The position numbers were made by a program, and so were the translations under genes. Below the pieces are notes generated by a model, which was given only the letters and a program-made list of their open reading frames with translations, had not been told where the DNA came from and did not search any database. A stretch of 64,000 nucleotides of DNA. Origin: Bacteroidia bacterium. GTDB taxonomy: Bacteria > Bacteroidota > Bacteroidia > Chitinophagales > Chitinophagaceae. The stretch spans positions 1-64,000 of the forward strand of contig JAUHYD010000020.1 of assembly GCA_030426665.1 (NCBI GenBank), given 5' to 3'. Positions 17,713 through 25,542 of this stretch are shown here, in pieces. Each line of letters starts with the position of its first letter. Position 1 is the stretch's first letter.

Positions 17713-18924
17713 TTACTTACTTGATTTATTTGGAGTAAAATCTAAATTCAAATCTCTTGCAGACTTCATCATCATTAATTCCATAAACTGTGTACCAGCG
17801 TTCGAACCGCCATTACCTGAACCACCACCAACATACAACGGAGTAAGAGAACCGGAGTAGTTTGAAAAAGCATTTGCCCAATACTCCTGAACTTTCACCC
17901 ATGCTTCCAGCTTTTGTTCAAGTGCTCCATTAGCCAGCATTGCCGCTCTTTTCTTTGCTGCTTCACCTTCCCCCTCAAGGATATTTTTACGTTTCTGTAG
18001 TTCTGCAGTTTCAACGTCCAGCAACGCCACTGCTCTGCGGCTTTCAGCTTCCGTCACTGTCCGCGCTTTGATTACTTCCTGGTCCCACTTTGCTTTTGCA
18101 GCATCTGCCTCACCTTCTTTGGCTATTGTCAACGCTCTCTGTTCCGCTTCTTTAGCTTTTGCTATTGCTGTCTGAACCTGCATCATGGCTTTCTGCTGTG
18201 TTGCAATTTGCTCTTCAACACGTCCGTCATATTGAATCTTATTGATAGATATATTGTAGAGCCTGATACCCAAATCCACAAGCGGCGATATCTCTTGTCT
18301 TGCTGTTACTCCATGTTCATCATTTTGTATCTGCACACGAGTAACCAGCTTTTCTGCATTTGTCAACTGGTCGGTTTCCTTCACTTCAACCTGTTTTGTT
18401 TTATAGACACCCTTAGACGCCTGGTCTTCAAGATAGAATATCAAATCATTTTTCTTTTCCGCATAGCTTTCTTTACTTGTCATTAGCGGACCGGACATGG
18501 TAACGGCTTTCTGAACATTTGTTTCAATAAGCTGGTCTTCAACCGCCCGCTGGCTACCGAACTTCTTATGTATCTCTATCATCTGATTGCGGTTGGTAGG
18601 CAAATCATACCGAACGCTTCCGGATATATGTGCTGTACCACCATCGTTCCACTTTACTTCTATACTGTTGTCAATATCTGTTGCCCGTTTTGGCAGAAAA
18701 AATTCAAACTGATTACTTCTCTTGTAGTGTGTTACCTTACCGAACCACTGGAATTCATACCCAGGCTGCGTGTACACTTTCAATTCACCACTTAGCCGCT
18801 GTATCACAACTATTTCACCCGCATCTATTTCTTCTATTATAGAGCCGATAGTTGATAGTACTATTAGCAGTATAAACGCTGTTACACTGCCTAAAACTAT
18901 TTTCTTCATTTTCTTTTGTTCCAT
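17713..18924 (-). CDS. SPFH/Band 7 domain membrane protein
   Basis: 403 residues. One N-terminal membrane anchor (about residues 8-30) is followed by an SPFH/prohibitin domain (about 30-210) and a long charged coiled coil (about 235-330, rich in EAEQRALTIAKEGEADAAKA). A glycine-rich linker precedes a C-terminal tail containing FMELMMMKSARDLNLDF. SPFH proteins form ring-like membrane scaffolds. The start follows the small partner gene's stop by 3 bases, so the two are co-transcribed and probably interact. Confidence 0.88.
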   Translation of the reverse strand: MEQKKMKKIVLGSVTAFILLIVLSTIGSIIEEIDAGEIVVIQRLSGELKVYTQPGYEFQWFGKVTHYKRSNQFEFFLPKRATDIDNSIEVKWNDGGTAHISGSVRYDLPTNRNQMIEIHKKFGSQRAVEDQLIETNVQKAVTMSGPLMTSKESYAEKKNDLIFYLEDQASKGVYKTKQVEVKETDQLTNAEKLVTRVQIQNDEHGVTARQEISPLVDLGIRLYNISINKIQYDGRVEEQIATQQKAMMQVQTAIAKAKEAEQRALTIAKEGEADAAKAKWDQEVIKARTVTEAESRRAVALLDVETAELQKRKNILEGEGEAAKKRAAMLANGALEQKLEAWVKVQEYWANAFSNYSGSLTPLYVGGGSGNGGSNAGTQFMELMMMKSARDLNLDFTPNKSSK

Positions 18925-18927
18925 TTA

Positions 18928-19233
18928 TTAGCTTGTTAAGTTGTTAATTGAATCATCTTTTGCTTTGGTTAACTTATCAATAGTCGAATCAGCTTCTTCT
19001 ATTTTTTGTTTTGTTTTAGCTGCATACATTTTAAGGTCGGAGTTTAACTTGTCAACCTCTGAATTCAAATCTGTGGCTTTTTTCGGTTTGTCCGGAGGTC
19101 GTGGTGGCGGCTCTTTTGATGATTTAAAAAGCCAAAACAGTTCCAGGTTCGTGAACATTGGGAGGATAATCTGTGTTACCAACGTTGCGAGTATTAAGAA
19201 GCCTACGGTGATTTCAATTAAGACTTTAAACAT
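18928..19233 (-). CDS. Small membrane protein with coiled coil, upstream of the SPFH gene
   Basis: 101 residues: an N-terminal membrane helix (about residues 3-28), a short Pro-rich linker (EPPPRPPDKPKK, about 42-53) and a C-terminal coiled coil (SEVDKLNSDLKMYAAKTKQKIEEA). The stop is 3 bases from the SPFH start. No family recognised; a structural partner of the SPFH assembly is a reasonable inference from context. Confidence 0.75.
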   Translation of the reverse strand: MFKVLIEITVGFLILATLVTQIILPMFTNLELFWLFKSSKEPPPRPPDKPKKATDLNSEVDKLNSDLKMYAAKTKQKIEEADSTIDKLTKAKDDSINNLTS

Positions 19234-19565
19234 TGCATAATATTTTTTGACAAAACAATATTAACTAAAAATATGGATACGAAGTGCCTATGATACCCAC
19301 GTACAAAACAAGGGTCCTCTCTGAGTTAACAGGTTATAAAAAGAATCAACGAAACCAGAGCGAACGACAATAACACTTCCTGAATTTGACAATTCAGCGG
19401 CAAGTGTTTATCGGCCTGCTATCCTTCACAACGCTTAATGGCGTACATACTGAAACACGAGCTTAAGTATTCAAAGACGAAGGGATAACCTTCGACTGGT
19501 CGGGTCAAGCCCCAGCCAACCACACTAAGGTAACCGAAGTACGCAAACAGCGTTGATGATAATTA
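19234..19565. other. Intergenic region carrying dispersed repeat R1
   Basis: 332 bases with no gene. Most of it is the first copy of the dispersed repeat (see 19345-19520). Confidence 0.6.
19345..19520 (+). repeat. Dispersed repeat R1
   Basis: Shares an extended alignment with R3 (23780-23945) and a partial one with R2 (21931-22003). Common landmarks are AACCAGAGC, GACAATAAC, a hairpin around AATTTGA, GCGG, GTTTATC and further on AGACGAAGGGA...CTTCGACT, itself a hairpin. In R1 the first hairpin is a perfect CTGAATT/AATTCAG stem. Confidence 0.6.
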
Positions 19566-21608
19566 TCAATTACGCACAGACACAATGGTTGAAAATGAAG
19601 TATTAGCCCCTGTTACCTTCACGCAATATAAACCATTGGCATAGCCGGTCAGATCAAAAGTTTGCCCTTGCGTTGGGTGGGTCAAACATATTTTTTTAAT
19701 TTCTCGACCAAATACATCGGTAATCGACATTACATAGTCACCGTCCATCGGAAGTTTTATCGTAAATAAACCTTTTGTCGGATTAGGATAAATAAGGCAT
19801 TTATCGCCATTGTTACCTGACATCATAGGTACTACCGTAGAGCAGTCTGTGACACTTTCCAATTGAGTAGCTGAAACACTTCCGCAACTATTTGTAGCGG
19901 TATACGAAATATCTACAGCTCCGGCGGCAATCCCAGTAACTATGCCACTCGCTACAGTTGCATTGCCGTTACTTGCTGTCCATGTACCGCCTGCGGGAGC
20001 GCCTATAAGAGTAACCGTAGCACCTATACAAACTGCAGCCGGACCTGACAAAGTTGGCGAAGGCAATGGGTTAACCGTAATCTCTTTTGTGGCAGATGTG
20101 CTGCCGCAAGAATTGGTAACAGTGTAAGAGATTGTAACAGTGGCTGCCGCAACCCCTGATACTAAGCCGGTACTTGTTACTGTGGCAGCAGCACTTCCGG
20201 ATGACCACGTACCGGAAGATGATGTCGTACTCAAAGTTATATCGCTGCCTATACATACTTCGTCGGCACCGGTGATAGGCATAACTGTAGGCAACGGCAA
20301 TACCGATAGAATGATGGAGTTAGATACATCGCCGCTGCCAATTAATGTACAATTAACCGTGTCACCCGTCATGTAACCTGTAGTATTATATACGATGCTA
20401 TCGCCACCTACAATTACACCATTTTTTTCCCATTGGTAGTGCAGACCACTCAAGTTCCCAAGAGTATGAGCGGTGAAGGTAAGTAACGTGCCGGCGCATA
20501 TTGTGTCGTTGGGACTGACTGTTATTGAAACGCCACCAATTTTCCGAATACGTTCATTGTAAAAGTCGGCCACAAGGAGATTCCCGTTTCCGTCCATTTC
20601 GATCGAAATAGGATTCGATAACATTGCCAAACCTGCATGCCCTCCATCACCACTAAACCCGTCAGTTCCGGTGCCGGCAATGGTTGTAATAATGCCGGAA
20701 GTATTGACCATACGGATGGCATCATTTCCGTAGTCAGCTATATACATGTTTCCGGCAGCATCGAAAGCAATATCATTGGGGTTTTTCAGTTTTGCCGCAG
20801 TTGCTGAACCGCCGTCGCCGCTATAGCCGGCAGTACCTGTACCAACTACTGTTGTAATAATGCCGGTAGTAGTATTTATTTTCCTGATTACACTGTTATA
20901 AAAGTCAGCGACAAAAAGGTTCCCACTGCCATCTAACTGAACACTGAAAGGATGATTCATTTTTGCAATTGTAGCAGGACCACCATCACCGGAGTAACCT
21001 GCAGTTGGCGTTATACCATCACCCCCAAAGCGGGAAATGATTCCGGCACCCGTAACTTTTCGGATTACGCTGTACTGATTGTCGGCGATATATAAGTTGC
21101 CGGAGCTGTTGGTAGTTATACCTGTAGGTCGATATAAGCGTGCATCCGTTGCGGGGCCGCCATCACCACTTATACCAGGTAGACCATTGCCTGCAATGGT
21201 TGAAATAATGCCGGAGGAATTGATTTGGCGAACTACATCATTGCCGGCATCGACAATGAGTAAATTGCCGGATACATCAATATCAAGCCCGTAGGGATTT
21301 AAGAAACTTGCAGCAGTAGCAGGCCCGCCATCACCTGAATAGCCGGAAGTACTTCCTGCAATTGTCGAAATAATCCCTGCAGTATTAATTGAACGAATAC
21401 GTTGATTGTAAAAATCGGTTATGAATATTTTCCCACCGGCATCTACCGCTAAACCTCTCGGACCGTGTAGCGCAGCCGCTGTTGCAGCTCCGCCATCACC
21501 ACTATATCCGGATGTTCCATTTCCGCAAATTGTAGTTATCAGTTGGGCGTTTGCAAACTCAGAAATTATCAGAGTGCACAAAAATATAAATAGCGTAGAT
21601 TTTTTCAT
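19566..21608 (-). CDS. Secreted NHL-repeat beta-propeller protein with T9SS sorting domain
   Basis: 680 residues. A signal peptide ends near EFANAQ (residue 21). Six NHL-type blades follow (about 22-365), each with GYSGDGGPATAA and a G-N-L-x-I-A-D-x-x-N-x-x-I-R-K core. Two or three Ig-like/cell-adhesion-like modules (about 365-590, with repeated GTWSSGSAAATVTSTGLVSG-type units) come next. A T9SS type A domain ends the chain (IYPNPTKGLFTIKLP, then ITDVFGREI). It should be on the surface or secreted. A paralogue lacking the Ig-like part lies at 28409-29743. Ligand unknown. Confidence 0.9.
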   Translation of the reverse strand: MKKSTLFIFLCTLIISEFANAQLITTICGNGTSGYSGDGGAATAAALHGPRGLAVDAGGKIFITDFYNQRIRSINTAGIISTIAGSTSGYSGDGGPATAASFLNPYGLDIDVSGNLLIVDAGNDVVRQINSSGIISTIAGNGLPGISGDGGPATDARLYRPTGITTNSSGNLYIADNQYSVIRKVTGAGIISRFGGDGITPTAGYSGDGGPATIAKMNHPFSVQLDGSGNLFVADFYNSVIRKINTTTGIITTVVGTGTAGYSGDGGSATAAKLKNPNDIAFDAAGNMYIADYGNDAIRMVNTSGIITTIAGTGTDGFSGDGGHAGLAMLSNPISIEMDGNGNLLVADFYNERIRKIGGVSITVSPNDTICAGTLLTFTAHTLGNLSGLHYQWEKNGVIVGGDSIVYNTTGYMTGDTVNCTLIGSGDVSNSIILSVLPLPTVMPITGADEVCIGSDITLSTTSSSGTWSSGSAAATVTSTGLVSGVAAATVTISYTVTNSCGSTSATKEITVNPLPSPTLSGPAAVCIGATVTLIGAPAGGTWTASNGNATVASGIVTGIAAGAVDISYTATNSCGSVSATQLESVTDCSTVVPMMSGNNGDKCLIYPNPTKGLFTIKLPMDGDYVMSITDVFGREIKKICLTHPTQGQTFDLTGYANGLYCVKVTGANTSFSTIVSVRN

Positions 21609-22065
21609 ACAAGTGATTGATCAAGTTGTTAAAATGATAGAAATTGACTTTAGCAAATGTATTGTCGATTAGTTATTTATTCAAATTTTTTATGTTGAAA
21701 ATGCTCATTGTCAACTATTCACAGTGTATCGCACCGCTCCACCACATTAAGGCAACATCCCGCGTCCGAAAAAAACACCAATGGTAGCCCTTACAGAGAC
21801 AACAGTGCACACTACTTCCCTTTTTGCTGTCCGCACACACAACATTGCCAAGGGCAGGCAGTGATAGTCAAGTGTAGAAACGCATAAAAATTTGCATCCC
21901 AAAAGCGAAACGTTAATTGAATCATCTTGTCGAAACCAGAGCAAAAGACATTAAATACTCTTAAATTTGAGAATAGAGCGGTATGTGTTTATCTGCTCGG
22001 GGTCGTCGGTGAGGAAGATTGACAACGGCGAAAAACATTTATTTTTTTGTAAATTAGCTTAGCCT
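21609..22065. other. Intergenic region with repeat fragments and R2
   Basis: 457 bases between two divergent secreted-protein genes. No gene is seen. It holds R2 (21931-22003) and, near 21763-21790, a segment similar to one beside the valS terminator at 25470-25498 (CCGAAAAAAMCACCAATGG). Confidence 0.55.
21931..22003 (+). repeat. Dispersed repeat R2 (short copy)
   Basis: Nearly identical to the first half of R3: CCAGAGCAAAAGACA, TCTTAAATTTGAGAAT, AGCGGTAT, TGTTTATCTGCT. It lacks the second half. It lies just upstream of the gene at 22066, with R3 just after it. Confidence 0.65.
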
Positions 22066-23664
22066 TTGAAAATACTTAACGCTACCACCATGACAGTTAG
22101 ATTCTTCAAACCAGGATTCCTCAGAGCTGTATTACTCCTAATAATGAAAATACCCTTCTTTGTTTCTGCTCAGGCACCATCAATAGTATGGGAGCACAGC
22201 TTGGGTGGTGAGGGAATCGACATGGCATCTTGTGTGCAACAAACGCTAGATGGTGGTTATATTATATCTGGTACTAGTTACTCGACTTCCGGAGATATAG
22301 ATAACCATTTGGGCGATGGTGACTGTTGGATTGTGAAGTTAGATGCTAGCGGCGGTATTATGTGGCAAAAAAGTTATGGCGGCTCAGAATTTGACAATGC
22401 TAAATCAGTGAAAGAGATTAGTGACGGCGGATACGTTTTTGCTGGAATTACCGCATCTAATAATAGGGATGTTGTAGGGTTTCATGGATTGGGAGATGCT
22501 TGGGTCGTTAAAATAGATAATAGTGGAAACATATTATGGTCCAAGTGTTTAGGTGGGACGGATATAGAAATGGCATCTGCTATAGAATTGACCGGAGATG
22601 GCGGGTTTATTATTGCTGGCTATACCCAATCGTCAGATGGCGATGTAACTGGTTATCATGGGGGCGAGGGTAAAGATTTTTGGGTGGTAAGGCTAAACGA
22701 TACAGGAGGAGTGCAATGGCAAAAAACATATGGGGGAACAAAGAATGATATAGCATATGACATAATCTCAACTACTGATGGTGGGTATATTGTGGGTGGA
22801 TATGCCCAGTCGACTGATGGTGATGTGATACTGAATATGGGTATGGCAGACGCATGGGTGCTAAAATTGGATGATACCGGAGGAATACAATGGCAAAAAA
22901 CATATGGAGGCACGAATGTGGAAGTGGCAACATCGCTACGACAAACATTGGACGGTGGTTATATTATAGGCTGTCAGACTTTCTCAAATGACGGTGATAT
23001 TATTTCGAACCATGGAGAAGCCGACGTGTGGCTGATAAAAGTAGACGACACAGGGGCTGTAGTTTGGAATAAAACTTACGGCGGAAGCACTGATGACAAT
23101 ATAGGTGCAATACAAATAACCAAAGATAATGGCTATATAATAGGTGGCTCAACAGCTTCACATGATGGCGATGTTACGGGGATGCATGATACTACCGATT
23201 ATTGGGTGGTAAAGCTGGATGAAATGGGTTCGATAGAGTGGAATAAATGCTTGGGTGGTTCCTTGTTTGATTTTGGGACTTATATTGTGCAATGTGCGGA
23301 TAGTACTTATGTTGTGGTTGGTACTTCTAGCTCAACAGACGAGGACATTTCAGGAGGACATGGGCTGCAGGACTATTGGGTGGTAAAACTGGGGGAAGCA
23401 ACAAATGTTACCACTTTAACGCATGATATAGTAAAAGTATACCCCACTCTCACCAATAGAAATATTTATTTAGACATGCCACCAGAATATGAATATGCTA
23501 CTATAACATTTATGAATGTTATGTCTCAAATAGTGCCTTTCAACATTACTGGGCAATTAAGAAAAACTATTGAATTACCACCGGAATTGACCGAGGGACT
23601 ATATATATTACGTATACAAAATGAGTCGCATCAGTTAGTATACAAGATATTAGTTACACGATAA
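22066..23664 (+). CDS. Secreted repeat protein (propeller-like) with T9SS sorting domain
   Basis: 532 residues. After an N-terminal hydrophobic signal (to about residue 36, ending FVSAQ) come about seven repeats of roughly 57 residues. Each carries W-x-K-x-x-G-G-x-x-x-D-x-A...T-x-D-G-G-Y-I-I-x-G...DGD, then D-x-W-V-V-K-L. This layout suggests a beta-propeller. The last ~75 residues form a T9SS sorting domain (VKVYPTLTNRNIYLDMP, then LTEGLYILRIQ). Alternative starts lie at residue 9 and residue 27. It is framed by direct repeats R2 and R3. The protein cut off at position 1 is its relative. Function unknown. Confidence 0.88.
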   Translation: MKILNATTMTVRFFKPGFLRAVLLLIMKIPFFVSAQAPSIVWEHSLGGEGIDMASCVQQTLDGGYIISGTSYSTSGDIDNHLGDGDCWIVKLDASGGIMWQKSYGGSEFDNAKSVKEISDGGYVFAGITASNNRDVVGFHGLGDAWVVKIDNSGNILWSKCLGGTDIEMASAIELTGDGGFIIAGYTQSSDGDVTGYHGGEGKDFWVVRLNDTGGVQWQKTYGGTKNDIAYDIISTTDGGYIVGGYAQSTDGDVILNMGMADAWVLKLDDTGGIQWQKTYGGTNVEVATSLRQTLDGGYIIGCQTFSNDGDIISNHGEADVWLIKVDDTGAVVWNKTYGGSTDDNIGAIQITKDNGYIIGGSTASHDGDVTGMHDTTDYWVVKLDEMGSIEWNKCLGGSLFDFGTYIVQCADSTYVVVGTSSSTDEDISGGHGLQDYWVVKLGEATNVTTLTHDIVKVYPTLTNRNIYLDMPPEYEYATITFMNVMSQIVPFNITGQLRKTIELPPELTEGLYILRIQNESHQLVYKILVTR

Positions 23665-24572
23665 TATCACTATAAAAATTTCCTACCAAAGTTGGTGTTC
23701 CTCACCGACAATCTTATTCAGGGCTGGACATGCAGTCGAAAATAGCATGGTGTAAGATTTTCCACCAATAAAATCACCTCAACAAAACCAGAGCAAAAGA
23801 CAATAACTATTCTTAAATTTGAGAATTGAGCGGTATCTGTTTATCTGCTTGAGGTCTTTTACTACGCTTAGAGTGGGGCACATACGGAAGCGTGCCGCTT
23901 CGGTATTAAAAGACGAAGGGAGACTCTTCGACTAGTGGAGATACAACCTACAGCAAACAATGTGGGGAGTAACCCAAAAATTGCGCATTTGCTAAGTGTA
24001 TTTCTATTTTCAGCATTTTTGTTGATAATCAATGGGTTATATGATAAGAATTGCGCAAAAATTGCGCACTTGTTACCAGCCGCCGCCCATCTACACACAC
24101 CGACCTCATGACAAACTGCTACTGAAACACAACACTAAAATATGCCACAAAAAGTGTACCAGTGTTTATAGGTGGGTGGGGAAAGACGAAAAAATGTGGA
24201 TAAGATTATGCAGGTGAGCGAATGACAAATATTACGCAAGTCAGAAAAGACTTGCAACGCATTAGACACAAGTGAAAAAACACTTGCGCCAGACGGGTTG
24301 CAACGGGGATGCCACAGAGCGGCGTCTGTAACGCCCGAATAATTGCGTTAATTTAGCCCTATGTCCGGTGACAGGTACATCATTCAAGACGCATCACATA
24401 CACTTTCTTACATTCATAGTAATATATTGGGTTGATATATTTACGCGACCTAGCTCATTCTCGTTTGCAACTAGGACGAGTGGGTTCTGCATTAGACCAA
24501 CATTAGTTACTTTTATTCACTGAACTTAAGAAAGCAAACATAGAGATAACAAAGAAATTCAAAAAACACAAA
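23665..24572. other. 900-base gene-poor region
   Basis: No convincing gene. It contains R3, a pair of 17-base near-identical direct repeats around AAAAATTGCGCA (23975-23991 and 24056-24072), and two adjacent short hairpins, CAAGTC/GACTTG near 24243-24258 and CAAGTG/CACTTG near 24271-24289. The pattern suggests an accumulation of small mobile-element remnants beside the GIY-YIG gene. Confidence 0.55.
23780..23945 (+). repeat. Dispersed repeat R3 (long copy)
   Basis: Aligns with R1 over about 165-175 bases and with R2 over about 70. The CTTAA/TTGAG hairpin replaces the CTGAATT/AATTCAG stem of R1, and CGAAG...CTTCG near 23918-23932 matches the second hairpin of R1. Confidence 0.6.
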
Positions 24573-25445
24573 ATGAGCAGAGGAATAACTATTACCAACT
24601 ACCTAGTTGATGGAAACCCGGAAGGAATAATGATGTCTTATGTTTCTAATTGGACAGGTCAAGCAATTAAAATTCCTAGAAATTCCTTTTTTGATACTAA
24701 AAACTTCGATGAACTGAAAAGGCCCGGAATCTATTACTTAATAGGATTTAAAGAGGACAATCCTGACGACGTGCTGATATATGTTGGAGAAGCAAACCAA
24801 CTTTATGAACGAATTGCAAATCACATGAAAGATGAGGCCAAGTCATTTTTCGAACTTATTATTGCATTTAGTTCAAAAGATGACAATATGACTGTGTCAC
24901 ATACTAAATACCTTGAAACGAAAATATTGGGCGAAGTATTCGAAAAATCTGGATACACTCTTGTGAACAAAAAGGAAGGCAACAGGGTCAGTTTACCCAA
25001 AATGGTAAAAGATGAAATGGATACATATTTTGACAACATGAAAGTGTTACTACCTACTATGGGCTTTGACTTTTTCAAACCAACATTAAAAATCCAAAAA
25101 CAATCACTTACGAACAAGGAAGACAAATTAATGTTGGAGGTTGGGGAAATTACTGCAAAAAGCAAATTGACATCAAATGGATTACTAGTTTTAAAAGGAA
25201 GCTTGATGAAACAAATGGCGACGCCTGCTTTAGCTCCAACATACTTGAAAATACGAAACGACTTGCTAGAAAAGGGATATGTAACAAAACATAAAAATGG
25301 ATATGAGTTTTTACAGGACTATGAATTCACAAGCCCTTCTCAAGCTGGCGCAGTGATTTTAGGTTACTCGGTAAACGGTAGAATATTTTGGAAAAACAAC
25401 ATAGGTAAAACATTGAAACAGATAGAAGAAGAAAAAATTTCATAA
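24573..25445 (+). CDS. GIY-YIG nuclease family protein with C-terminal DUF4357
   Basis: 290 residues. A GIY-YIG-like core is seen at about residues 50-115: GIYYLIG, then DDVLIYVGEANQLYERIANH, and later KYLETKI with the conserved Glu. The C-terminal 50 residues (TSPSQAGAVILGYSVNGRIFWKNNIGKTL) match the DUF4357 domain (S-P-S-x-A...G...S-x-N-G...W-K-x-x-x-G-K-T-L). Proteins of this make-up are common near mobile DNA and restriction systems, but their targets are unknown. The gene stands alone, AT-rich, beside a repeat-filled gap, which suggests transfer. Confidence 0.85.
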   Translation: MSRGITITNYLVDGNPEGIMMSYVSNWTGQAIKIPRNSFFDTKNFDELKRPGIYYLIGFKEDNPDDVLIYVGEANQLYERIANHMKDEAKSFFELIIAFSSKDDNMTVSHTKYLETKILGEVFEKSGYTLVNKKEGNRVSLPKMVKDEMDTYFDNMKVLLPTMGFDFFKPTLKIQKQSLTNKEDKLMLEVGEITAKSKLTSNGLLVLKGSLMKQMATPALAPTYLKIRNDLLEKGYVTKHKNGYEFLQDYEFTSPSQAGAVILGYSVNGRIFWKNNIGKTLKQIEEEKIS

Positions 25446-25475
25446 TCCTCCCACTGGTCGTAGCGTCTCGCTTCC

Positions 25476-25518
25476 GAAAAAACCACCAATGGCAACCCAC
25501 AAAGAGTTGCCATTGGTG
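25476..25518 (-). terminator. Intrinsic terminator of valS
   Basis: A perfect 13-bp stem (25484-25496 with 25506-25518) is followed on the minus strand by a six-T run. It sits between the convergent GIY-YIG and valS genes. Confidence 0.85.
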
Positions 25519-25542
25519 CTTAAACAAATATCTGAGTAGCCG

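Noticed and set aside
19345..23945. Integron attC sites as an explanation of R1-R3
   Set aside because: Genes between them point in different directions, copies share extended sequence rather than just core sites, and no integrase is seen.
24032..24217. Possible 61-residue gene in the gene-poor region
   Set aside because: No family resemblance, no promoter and overlap with direct repeats.
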